The notes under the pieces were generated by a model that was given only the letters and a program-made list of their open reading frames with translations, did no database searches and was not told the origin of the DNA. A DNA stretch of 64,000 bases, taken from Saccharum officinarum. Taxonomy: Eukaryota; Streptophyta; Magnoliopsida; Poales; Poaceae. Shown piece after piece: positions 22,142 through 33,001 of the stretch (position 1 is the stretch's first letter; each line of letters begins with the position of its first letter). Where the stretch lies: the NCBI GenBank assembly GCA_020631735.1, contig CM036162.1, positions 94,660,401 through 94,724,400 on the forward strand, given 5' to 3'. A program made the position numbers and the translations under genes.

Positions 22142-24172
22142 ATGGCGGAATATGGACTAGATGTTGATTGTCCTCACATGTTTGATGGCACACACTTTGC
22201 ACGGTGGAAAAATTGGATGATATGCAATTTTAAGTTTATTTGCCCTCAAATGTGGTGGATGGTAGATGTAGGCTTTTCTCATGTGTTGGATGAAGATAAT
22301 CTAACTCAAGCACAAGAGAAATGCCTAGATCTTGACATCCAAGCTACTAACATCATGTATAGATCTTTGGATGATAGCATCTTTGGTAAGATCATGGACC
22401 TCAAATCCGCTCATGAGATATGGGTCTATCTCAATGAAAAGTATGGAGCTATCACCAATGATGACGATGATGTCAAGCCCAAGGAGGTTGCACATGATGA
22501 TGTTGAGCATGACCACAACACGATGGTTGTGGAGGATTGCTCCACCTCATGGTCAAGTGATGATGATGATCGATCTACCACAAGTTCACTTGACAAGAAT
22601 GGTGATGATGCATCAAGTGTTGCAAGTGATGTTTCTACCCCAAGCACACTTGATGGTGACAACATTGGTTCATGCTCGGGCCTTGATGATGCTACTACAA
22701 GCCCATCTACTACATCACATTGCTTCATGTCACTAGATGACACAAAGGTATCAAATGATAATGTGATTGATCATGTTGATTCATATGATGAGCTTGTTAG
22801 TAGACTTGCTAGCATGAACATGTCTTTAGAAAATGAGAAAGCTAAAACCATGAAATTGGAAAATGAAAACTCATTTCTAAAAACCACATGTGAACAACAA
22901 AAGCATCTACTTTATGTTACTACTTGTTCACATGAGGAGCTAAAATTGGCTCATGAGGAACTTAGTGTTGCTCATGATAATTTGGTACTAGAACATGTTT
23001 CTCCCTTTAAGTTGTTATTAAAGAAAATTAAAATTAATGAGAGCTCATCACATGGATCAAATGATCAATTGCAAAATGTGACTAACCCATGTGATGTAGG
23101 GAGAAAGCATGTATCCACCTCTTGTGATGACTTATTAGATATGCCATGTTCTTCACATATATATGCTTGTTCTACTTCTATGTCTTGTGAGACTAACATT
23201 TTGAAGGAGAACAATGAGCTCAAAAGTGAAGTGAAGAAATTGAGCAACAAGTTAGAGAAGTGCTACAACTCAAAAGTCACCTTTGAGCATATGTTGAAAA
23301 CTCAAAGAAGCTACGGTGACATGAGCGGCATTGGCTTCAACAAGAGCAATATCAAAGGCAAAAGATGGGGGAAGAGAAGATATGAAAGTGAGATGAAGAA
23401 ACAAGAACAAGAGAAGCTCTCTCATTTTATGTGCTTTAAATGCCATGAAATGGGACATCTTGCAAATGGTTGCCCTAATGAAGAAAAGCTCAAGTTGAAG
23501 AAAGAAGAAGAGAGGCTCAAGCATGTCAAGTGCTTCAAGTGTCGCACTTGGGGTCATCTCACCTCAATGTGCCCAACCAAGAAACTAGTGAAGCAACAAA
23601 AAGAGCCTCAACCAAAGCCACAAGTTGAGCAAGAAACCACACCCCAATCTCAAGTCAAGATCAACCACAAGGATGATGATGGTGACTTGAAGAAGAAGAA
23701 GAAAACAAGAAGGGGTGGAAGAGGAAGGCATCCAATGCAAATCCAAGATGCCAAGATGATGAGCAAGATTCAAGATAAGAAGAGAGATTTGGCTCACATC
23801 AAGTGCTTCAAGTGTGAAGATATGAGACACTTTGCCTCGGGGTGTCCTACCAAGCTTGAGAAGAATGCTCAAGCAACTCATGAGAGGCAAGGCAATGAAG
23901 AGCATCACATGAGCAAGCAAGAAAAGGCTCAACCAAAGAGAAGATGCTATTCATGCCGGGAAAGGGGACACATGGCACATTCATGTCCCCTAGGTAACAC
24001 TTCTAAGCATATTTCAATTGATGATACTAATGTGCTTAGAAAGGATGTAAATGGTACCTCTATTGTTGCTATTGCAAAACATCCCGCTACCCATACTAAG
24101 GCTTTGTCTAAGTATGTTGCTCCTAACTTGAGAGGACCCAAACTTGTTTGGGTACCATCAAAAAGTGGATGA
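22142..24172 (+). CDS. GAG protein of a GAG-only Copia unit, 676 aa, intact
   Basis: The ORF starts at ATG 22142, the first ATG after the PBS (upstream in-frame codons are LTR), and stops at TGA 24170-24172. The N-terminus (FARWKNWMICNFKF, EIWVYLNEKYG) is of the UBN2/DUF4219 gag type. An acidic Ser/Asp-rich stretch follows (about residues 110-210), then Asn/Glu/Leu-rich coiled-coil-like segments (about 215-430). Four CCHC knuckles of the form CX2CX4HX4C follow in the C-terminal third (CFKCHEMGHLANGC, CFKCRTWGHLTSMC, CFKCEDMRHFASGC, CYSCRERGHMAHSC). The protein ends LVWVPSKSG, equivalent to the gag end of the full Copia elements. No protease, integrase or RT follows, so the unit is non-autonomous. 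Gag should form the particle and bind RNA. Confidence 0.85.
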   Translation: MAEYGLDVDCPHMFDGTHFARWKNWMICNFKFICPQMWWMVDVGFSHVLDEDNLTQAQEKCLDLDIQATNIMYRSLDDSIFGKIMDLKSAHEIWVYLNEKYGAITNDDDDVKPKEVAHDDVEHDHNTMVVEDCSTSWSSDDDDRSTTSSLDKNGDDASSVASDVSTPSTLDGDNIGSCSGLDDATTSPSTTSHCFMSLDDTKVSNDNVIDHVDSYDELVSRLASMNMSLENEKAKTMKLENENSFLKTTCEQQKHLLYVTTCSHEELKLAHEELSVAHDNLVLEHVSPFKLLLKKIKINESSSHGSNDQLQNVTNPCDVGRKHVSTSCDDLLDMPCSSHIYACSTSMSCETNILKENNELKSEVKKLSNKLEKCYNSKVTFEHMLKTQRSYGDMSGIGFNKSNIKGKRWGKRRYESEMKKQEQEKLSHFMCFKCHEMGHLANGCPNEEKLKLKKEEERLKHVKCFKCRTWGHLTSMCPTKKLVKQQKEPQPKPQVEQETTPQSQVKINHKDDDGDLKKKKKTRRGGRGRHPMQIQDAKMMSKIQDKKRDLAHIKCFKCEDMRHFASGCPTKLEKNAQATHERQGNEEHHMSKQEKAQPKRRCYSCRERGHMAHSCPLGNTSKHISIDDTNVLRKDVNGTSIVAIAKHPATHTKALSKYVAPNLRGPKLVWVPSKSG

Positions 24173-27100
24173 TTGTTTATAGGTACCATCGGCATTGGAG
24201 GCTTGATTCATTTGGATTCATATTGGTCATCATATGTTGAATCAAGTTTTAAAAGCTTAGTGCATATTCTATCCCAATGCCAAGTTAAAATAAGTGAAGT
24301 CCAAATACTACAACATACAAGTGCAACATTCAAGATTGTGGTGATTTATTGGATATATTTGATGGCTTGCAAATATTTGAGTTGGAGCTTGCTAAGAGGA
24401 TGATCATGTGATAACCAAGGTATATCTCTAGTTGATCATTTTATTTGGGTGCATATGAGTTGATTGAATTGGATATATATGCAATGTTGCTTGCTATGAG
24501 ATGATTGAATGGATTAAATGTCTAGCAATCAAATTTGGATTGATTTGTGTTGGATAAATTCATGAGATGACATTTAGTAAGTGGATTGGATGGATATATG
24601 TCTTGTGAAAGTATTCAAACAAGTTATTTTCAAGTTTGATTCAATTGGATGAAGTATAGCTCAATGTATTGAAATCTGTCTACTATTGAAAATCTGAGCT
24701 AGCTGAGATCAAGTCTAAGTTTGAGTGACCAAATCATATTGGATTGGCTTGAAATTTGGTATGTATGCTCTAGACTTATGTTATAAGATGCTGTACAAAT
24801 TTCATGAGAATTGGATAAGAGATGCTTCGGCTTTGGAGTACATCTTGTCAGCTATAGTGCAGCAGTCTTCAGCATGTAGCAGTGGTGGAAGATTTGAAAT
24901 CTGGTAGCAATCTAGATGTCAAATGAATCTCAAATTTTTACAGCTGCTAGATGACTTAGTGAATCACATCTCCACCAAATTTTATGGCATTTGGATCTGT
25001 ATATTGGGAGATATGAATTATTCTTTGAAGGGTACAGAATCTGCTAGAAAAGTGACAATTATTGGATTGATCTAGAGTCACTTTAAGTGAAAGGTCCTCA
25101 AGTTGAAAACATATTTATAAGTGTCTGAGGCACCTAAGTTTGGTTTTGAATTGATCTAGAAACATGACAAGAAATGAGTACAAGGGCATTGATTGTGGAA
25201 TGTACTTAGTGTACAAATTTGGTACTCAAATTTGAAAATGAAGATCAAACTCAAGATGAAGATGAGGTTCAAGTTCTAGTAATAATTGGAGATCATTTGG
25301 TAGAAAGAAAAGGACTTAAAGAATAATTCAAGGTTACTCATCAAGTTAAGTCCATAGATCAATCAATCAAAGGCAATTCAAGTAAGTGTCAAGGATGGTT
25401 CTTTGGAGAGAGGTCACTTCTCCCTGCTGAGGGGGCTTGCCGCCCATGGGTGGGTAAACCGAGCACCGGCTTGGAAGGCTAACATGGAAGTGATGAATTC
25501 AAGGGACATTTGAGATGCTTAATTGAAGCAATCAATAGGGTTGATCAAGAAAAGCAAGCAACACCCAAAAGAGAGCTAGTCATGGTTATAAAATTAGTAT
25601 CATAAGTACTTCTCTCATGCAAGCATTGATCAAAGAGAAAAAGCAAGCCAACCACAACAAGAGATAATGCACTTGATTATTAGTGGTTCTCATTTCATAT
25701 GGGTGAAGAATGGATTTATCTATAATGATTGGTCTTCACCAAGCAATAAATTGGACTTCACATTACTATTGGAGTAATGAATTGGAATCTATGTGACTAT
25801 CCTCTACTCCAACATAGCAAAGGTATCATTGCAATGTGCATGATCATTTCATCCCTTACTAGTATGCGATTAGTGCATATAGTACATGTTTACTAGGATC
25901 ATGCATAACAAATGAAATGTTTAAATTCATAGCCTACCACTATTGCTTGAATTATTTAAATGATCTAGTGGTATGTGTATGAATTTGTTCATGAGCTAGT
26001 GAACCCAAGTACTTGATCTAGTTTGGATTGCTAACAAGTGACAAGTACAACATTGGCAAGATAACCCTTAGTATGAGGAGTGAAGAAGCTTGTCATTGGA
26101 TCAAACCGGACTTAGAATCTTAGGCAAATCAACTTAGTTCAAGTCATACTAGAAGCTCATGACAATGATATGGGTACAAGCACAAGACAACAATGCAAAT
26201 GGATATCTAGGGTGTTTCAAATGGTATCTAGACTCAAAATATTTCTTCAATTGGTATTTACAAGTGGTGTCTAGATCATGATCTACAAGTGATATCCTAC
26301 AAGTGGTACTCATAAAGATAGCAAATGTTCAAGAAAAGATCATATTGACAAATCCTACAAGTGGTTCCATGATAGAGGATTCTTCAAATTGGTATCACAC
26401 ACTTATTCGTGGTATTTCTACACATGATATCATTTATACAAGATGGTGGTTCCACAAGTGATCCTCAACTTTAAGTGATCATCAAATGAAGAAAGTTCCC
26501 TCACACACAAGAGCTCAAGATTATCAAGTGAATGACCCATGCTATGACATAGGGGGGAGCCCCACCTAATGGTATCAAGGTCAAAGATCCTAAGTGGTAT
26601 CTCAAGAGCAACATACAAGTAATGTCATTCCAACATGTGCGGTGATGTCCATCAACAACGCAATATTCAAGTCTCAACCATCTACCCCAATGCAAGCCTT
26701 TGTATCAATGAGAAATACACCCTTTATGGAAATTGATGACAAAGGGGGAGAAGTTGGAACAAAGATATGTCAATGCACTAAGAGAGGGGTTTGGGGACAT
26801 CATGAGAAGATGAGTTTGGACATGGAGATGGACAAAGAGGGAGCAACAATGAAGAAAAGAGAAGGATCAAAATTCTTGGACAAGAGAAGCACACAAGTAG
26901 GGGGAGCAAGCTCATGAACATTGATTGGTTGCATTTGACTTGTGCATATTCATGTGCTTGCTTGCATTGCATAAGTTTTATATTTAATATGCATGCTTGT
27001 GTGTTGTATGCTAGTTATAGAACTTGAATGATGATATGATAACTAGCATGCATAGGATGATAGCTAGACTTGTGTTTATCATGAAAAACTAGAACCTTGC

Positions 27101-27479
27101 TTATAATATTGATCTCATGGGGTTTCTAGTATTTTTGATGTCTAGCTACTCATGATGCTAAGGATGATGGCAAACTTGTGATTTTCAAATGATATCAAGC
27201 TATCAAATGGTATCGAACTACAAAGGTTTATTCTATACACCTTAGCATCACTTAGTAGTGCTAACCCTCCCACAATTTCATATTTATGCATATGTGCAAG
27301 CTTGAAACCAAACCATTTGAGCACATATGTAGGGAGAATTATCACTACCAAGTCGGATTTTATGGTGCTTATCCAAATCCTAACATAGAGCTTAAATGTT
27401 GGATAAGTGGCATAAAGTCCAAAAGAACTTATTTTCCATATCTTTGTAGAGTTGTCATCAATTACCAAAAAGGGGAGAT
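24173..27479 (+). other. Non-coding 3' internal region of GAG-only unit 1
   Basis: 3.3 kb of AT-rich DNA replaces pol. No RT or integrase motif is visible in any frame. It contains the lineage's polypurine tracts (near 26553, 26738, 26897), a cluster of AAGTGGTATC-like motifs (about 26220-26600), and ends AAAAAGGGGAGAT before the LTR. It is almost identical to 50038-53348. Confidence 0.75.
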
Positions 27480-27816
27480 TGAAAGCCCTTGTTTGGTTTG
27501 GTAATTGAGTGACAACCTTAGGTGGACTAATTGTGTTTAATAAGAGATACACAGGAGATTAGTCCATAGGTGATTGGTGTCATGGAGGAGCTCATTGCAT
27601 ATGAGACATGACATGGAGTCATGTGGCCAAGGTGGCAAAGATCAAGATGAGGCTTGGCTCGACGGACCTGTTGCAAGTGTGAAGGGCAAGTCGGAGGCTT
27701 TGGAGCGATGGACCGTGAGGCGGTGAAGCTTGAGCAAGACTTGGCGCCGATGGACCGACGCAACGGTGAAGAGCAAGTGAGGTCAAGATCGATGGACCAA
27801 GGTCACATGATGAAGT
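27480..27816 (+). mobile_element. GAG-only unit: middle LTR, left part, cut by gap
   Basis: The LTR start TGAAAGCCC is followed by 337 bp matching LTR positions 1 to about 340, with small differences near the end (GATGAAGT instead of GATGATATGAAGT). It then runs into the N-gap. Confidence 0.8.
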
Positions 27817-27916
27817 NNNNNNNNNNNNNNNNNNNNNNNNNNNNNNNNNNNNNNNNNNNNNNNNNNNNNNNNNNNNNNNNNNNNNNNNNNNNNNNNNNNN
27901 NNNNNNNNNNNNNNNN
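27817..27916. other. Assembly gap (100 N)
   Basis: Exactly 100 N, the conventional placeholder for a gap of unknown size. Confidence 0.99.
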
Positions 27917-29024
27917 ATTATCCACATAGCAACGGCACATTCTTAAAGTTGAGGCCATAATCCTTCAAAGTTGATTTCATCCATAGCAATTGTGCACAAC
28001 AACTCCCCGCACTCACATATTCGGCTTCGGCGGTAGAGATTGCCACACTATTTTGTTTCTTTGAGGACCATGACACAAGTGATCTTCCAAGTAATCGACA
28101 AGTGCCACTTGTGCTTTTCCTATTGATCTTGCAACCCCCATAGTCGGAGTCCGAATATCCAATCAATTCAAACTTTGACCCCTTGGGATACCATAGTCCA
28201 ACATTTCTTGTTTGCTTCAAGTACCTCAATATTCTTTTTGCCGCCGTGAGATGACTTTCTCTAGGTGAGGCTTGATATCTAGCACACATGCAAACACTAA
28301 ACATGACATCCGGCCTTGATGCGGTGACATAGAGTAGACTTCCAATCAAAGACCAATATTCCTTTTGATTCACCATTTTGCCATCAAGATCACTATCCAA
28401 ATTGCCATTTGTGCCCATTGGAGTTGAAATTGGCTTTGCATCTTGCATTCCAAACTTCTTCAACATGTCCCTTATGTATTTCCCTTGACTCACAAATGTT
28501 CCATTCTTCAATTGCTTGACTTGGAGACCAAGGAAGTAGCTAAGTACACCAATCATAGACATTTCAAACTCTTTGGCCATCATAGCACCAAATTCTTCAC
28601 AATAAGCTTGATCGGTTGATCCAAAGATGATGTCATCAACATATATTTGCACTATGAATAGATCATTTCCAATCTTCTTGGTGAATAGAGTAGTATCAAC
28701 CTTGCCCATTTTGAATCCCTTAGAGAGAAGGAAATCCCTTAGCCTCTCATACCATGCTCTAGGTGCTTGCTTTAAGCCATATAAAGCCTTCTTCAACTTG
28801 TAGACATGGTTGGGTTTCTTGTCATCTTCAAATCCGGGCGGTTGCTCAACAAATACTAACTCATTGATGATCCCATTGAGAAATGCACTTTTGACATCCA
28901 TTTGATATAGTTTGATGTTGTGTGCACAAGCATAAGCCAATAGAATCCTTATTGCCTCCAATCTTGCCACGGGAGCATGTCTCATCATAGTCAAGACCTT
29001 CAACTTGAGTGTAACCTTGAGCAA
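27917..29024 (-). pseudogene. Copia element B: reverse transcriptase and part of RNase H
   Basis: Open minus-strand frame with [36 protein letters not shown], the catalytic YVDD (near 28640), YSDSDYGG and STAEAEYVSAGS. It ends at the gap edge in NVPLLC, just before the DNESAVK motif, so the rest of RNase H, the 3' region and the 3' LTR are missing or in the gap. It is a near relative of element A but clearly a different copy. Confidence 0.9.
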
Positions 29025-30888
29025 CTAGTCTTGCTTTGTTTCTCACTACAATGCCATCTTGATCTTGCTTGTTTTTGAACACCCACTTGGTTCCAATCAC
29101 ATTGTAGTCATTTGGCCTTTCTACCAACTCCCAAACATCATTTCTTGTGAAATTGTTAAACTCTTCTTGCATAGCCATGATCCAATCGGCATCCCTCAAA
29201 GCTTCTTCTATCTTCTTTGGTTCTATGGTTGACACAAATGATGCATGCTCACAAAACATAGTCAATCTTGATCTTGTTTGCACACCACTTCTAATATCAC
29301 CAATAATACTATTAATGGGGTGATCTCTTGAAACATGTTGTGGTTGGAGTACTTGCACTTGATTGCTTGAGCTTGGTTGATCACTTGATGTATCTCGATG
29401 AGAAGAACTAGCACCATAACTTTGCACTTGAGAGTCACTAATTAGCTTGTTTGGTGAATTGAGCACTTGATCTTTATCATCATCTTGAATATCAATTACT
29501 TGCTTTGCTCTAATGTCCCCAATGTCCATGTTCTTCATTGCTTCCACCAATTGATTTCCACCAATATCATCTAGATTCTCTTCTTCATCTTATGACCCAT
29601 TGGTTTCATCAATTTGCACATCATGGACTTCTTCTAGAATGCCACTTGAGTTGTTCCAAACTCTATAAGCTTTGCTTGTAGTTGAATAACCAAGTAGGAA
29701 CCCCTCATCACATCTCTTGTCAAACTTCCCCAATCTAGTGCCCTTCTTCAAGATATAGCATTTGTAACCAAACACCCTAAAGTAAGAAATATTGGGCTTT
29801 CTTCCATGAAGTAACTCATATGGGGTCTTCTCTAGCAATGGATGACAATATAATCTATTGATGTAGTAGCAAGCGGTATTGATTGCTTCATCCCAAAATG
29901 ATTGACTCACATTGTACTCATGAAGCATTGATCTAGCCATATCAAGCAATGTTCTATTCTTCCTCTCAACTAGGCCATTTGATTGTGGAGTGTACTTGGC
30001 CGAGAATTGATGTCCAATACCATAATAATCACAAAGTTCTTCAATTCTTGCATTCTTGAACTCACTTCCATTGTCACTTCTCACTTTCTTGATTCTAATC
30101 TCAAACTCATTGTGAACTCTAATGAGAAATGTCTTGAAGGTGTCAAACACTTCACTTTTGTCACTAAGAAAGAATACCCATGTGAATCTTGTGAAGTCAT
30201 CCACTATGACAAAGCCATACTTGTTACCGCCTATGCTTGTATATGTTGTTGGTCCAAATAGATCCATGTGCATCAACTCAAAAACTTTGCATGTGCTCAT
30301 TGTACTCTTCTTTGGATGTGAGCTTCCAACTTGCTTCCCGGCTTGACATGCACTACAAAGCTTATTCTTCTCAAATTCAACATCTTTCAAACTTGTGACA
30401 AGATTGTGAGTTGTAAGCTTCTTCAATTGTTTCATGCCAACATGACCAAGCCTTCTATGCCAAAGCCAACCCATGCTTGATTTGGAGACTAAGCAAGTTG
30501 TCAAAGAAGTTTCTCTAGCATTGAAGTCAACTAGGTAGAGATTCTCATATCTAAAGCCCTTGAATGCCACATTTGAATCATCCACACTAATAACTTCCAC
30601 ATCATCAACCCCAAAGATGCATTTGTAGCCTAGATCACATATTTGTGCCACGGATAGAAGATTGAAATCCAAACTTTCAACTAGCAACACATTGGAGATA
30701 CTCATATCATTTGATATTGCAATCTTGCCCAAGCCAATAACCTTGCCTTTCTTGTTATTGCCAAATGTGATAGAATCAACACCACTATCATTGTCATTGA
30801 ATGAATCAAACATTCTTGATGTACCGGTCATGTGTTGAGTGCACCCACTATCAATAATCCAATGCCTTCCTCCGGCTTTGTAATTGAC
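29025..30888 (-). pseudogene. Copia element B: protease and integrase part of pol, broken
   Basis: On the minus strand pol begins after the paired gag-end stops, with the protease Asp-Ser-Gly near 30845. It continues through MTGTSRMF, RRLGHVGMKQL, CSACQAGKQVG, MDLFGPTTYT, VRSDNGSEF and YTPQSNGLVERKNRT to a TAA after ETNGS (about 29590), where element A reads Ser-Gln-Asp. The same frame goes on through SRDHPINSIIGD and GTKWVFKNKQDQDG. A short deletion near 28985 (GLDYDETC instead of ...ETYAPV) shifts it into the RT frame. At least one stop and one frameshift inactivate the polyprotein. Confidence 0.85.
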
Positions 30889-30899
30889 CTACAAGCAAA

Positions 30900-32941
30900 T
30901 CAATGAAGCTTAGGTACCCATTTTTGCTTGGGTCCTTGTAGGTTAGTAACTAAGCTCTTTGGTACCCAAATAGCCTTCTTCTTTGGGCCCACAATTGGTG
31001 TACCAATAAACTTAGCTTGCACACCCTTCACACCCTTGGTAAGCACATAGCAAGAATCAAAAGGTATAGCATTAATAAGGTTCTTGCTTTGATTTTTTTA
31101 TTGCAATTATGCTCTAGGTGCCCAACTTGCTTGCATCTAGTGCAAAACCGACCATTGCCCTTCACAAAGCTAGGCTTTTGAGTTGCAAAGGCCGACTTGC
31201 CTTTCTTGGGGGTGTAGCCCAATCCCTCTTTGTTAAGAGAGAACCTTTGGCTACCCAAGCACTTAAGCAAGCGGGCCTCACCACCATAGGCCTTGCCTAG
31301 GGCGTGAGTGAGCTCATCCACCTCTCTCTTGAGAGTCTCATTCTCAACCATTAGTGAGGCATCACAAGTGAAACCATCACTAGTAGTAGAGGTAGAGTTG
31401 GTGGTGGTGGATGAAGAGCTACAAGAAGGGTTAGCATTTGACATGATGATAGGTTCATTAAAGGATTCATCAATTATATCACATGTAACACCTATATCAC
31501 ATGATACAACAACCTCCTTCTTTTCTTGTTGCTCAAGTAGCAATGAGTGAGCCTTTTCAAGCTTGAAATGAGCCTTACCAAGATCCTCATGGTCTTCCAC
31601 TAGACTCTCATGAGTGGTCTTAAGCTCACTAAGAACTTTCTCAAGTATTGCTACTTTCATTGAAAGCTTCTTACACTCCTTGTTCTTGGCAATAGCTATG
31701 TCTCTAGTTTGTTGCATCAAGTCATATAGTTGTTCTTTAGTTGGTTCATCATCATCATTTTCATTATCATTATCACTATCATGAGCATATTCCATTTCAC
31801 TTTCATCATCACTCTCATCATATAATACCTTAGCTTCTTTAGCCATGAAGCATGAAGAGGATGAATCAAATAGTGATGGCTTCTTGTTGATAGCAATGGA
31901 AGCAAAAGCCTTGTTGGATGATTCTTCTTCTTCTTCCTCATCATCACTTTCCCAAGTGATCACATAGGCACCATTTTTGCCTTTCTTGAATGTCATCTTG
32001 GCCTCTCTCTTCTTCTTCTCAAACTTGCCCCTCTTGTTGTTCTTCTTCTTGTCATAGGGACATTCGGCTTGAAGATGTTCGGTGCTATCACAATTGAAGC
32101 ACTTCCTTTATTGCTCATTGCTCTTAAAATTGTCATTTCTCTTTTTGAAGCCTCTTCTTTTGATAAACATTTTGCCAATGTTTTTGACAACTAGAGCAAG
32201 TGCCTCATCATCAACTTCCAATTCTTCATCTTCTTCGCTGTCATCTTCTTCTTGAATTGAAGCTTTGCCCTTTGAGGAGGTGGCCTTGAATGCCACGGTC
32301 TTCTTCTTCTTTTCATCCTCCTTCTCATCAACATCTTGATCATACTTGTCAAAGGTCAATACCTCTCCAAGCAAATCATTGGGCTTCATTGTTTCAAGCC
32401 CATCTCTTTGTAGCATCATGATCAACATCTTGAATCTTTTAGGTAAGCTCAACAAGAACTTGTGGCAAAAATCTTGGTCTTGAGTCTTGTACCCTAAGCT
32501 CTTGAGATCATTCACAATGACTTGCAATCTATGAAACATCTCTAAGATTGCTTCTTCTTCTTTTATCTTGAAGTTCTCAAACTCACTCTTGAGCCCATAT
32601 AGCTTGGCACTCTTTACAACCTTAGTGCCCTCATATGTTTCACTTAACCTTGTCCACACTTCATTTGCCAATTCCAAATCCTTGATGCCCTCAAATACTT
32701 TTGTGTCAATATTATTGTAAAGTGTATTGAGAGCCATTCTATTGCATGTTCTATTTGCTCTATCTTCATCGGTGAGATGATCGGGATCAATGATAGCAAA
32801 ATCATTCTCGGTGACTTGCAATACTCTCTCATGAATAGAACCAAGGTACATTGTCATTTTTCTCTTCCAATGAGCAAAAGAACTAACACCATCAAAGAAC
32901 GGTGGCTTGCCCCCAACATGATTGAACACAATTTGAGCCAT
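30900..32941 (-). pseudogene. Copia element B: gag, broken
   Basis: ATG at 32941 lies shortly after the PBS. The N-terminus (FFDGVSSFAHWKRKM, EVWTRLSETYEGTKVVKSAK) is a UBN2-type gag. An in-frame TAA near 32110 interrupts it just before a first CCHC knuckle (CFNCDSTEHLQAEC). Acidic and coiled-coil-like stretches follow, then a second knuckle (CTRCKQVGHLEHNC, about 31140-31100). A frameshift in an A/T homopolymer near 31095 precedes the conserved gag end (KWVPKLH, TGA at 30902-30900). It has two knuckles, against four in the GAG-only units. Confidence 0.85.
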
Positions 32942-32986
32942 TTTTCACACCGAAGGATGTTAAGCCTTAATTAAAACGGTGACCAC

Positions 32987-33001
32987 GGCTCCGATACCAC
33001 T
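32987..33001 (-). promoter_or_regulatory. Primer-binding site of Copia element B
   Basis: Reading the minus strand, AGTGGTATCGGAGCC directly follows the LTR end CCTTACA. It is of the initiator tRNA-Met type. Confidence 0.8.

Noticed and set aside
22332..22736. 134-codon Met-rich ORF within gag, and its copy at 48199-48603
   Set aside because: Out-of-frame shadow of the gag acidic repeat region.
27619..27929. ORFs running through the N-gap (also at 45363-45762)
   Set aside because: They are artefacts of translating N as X. The flanking residues are LTR sequence.
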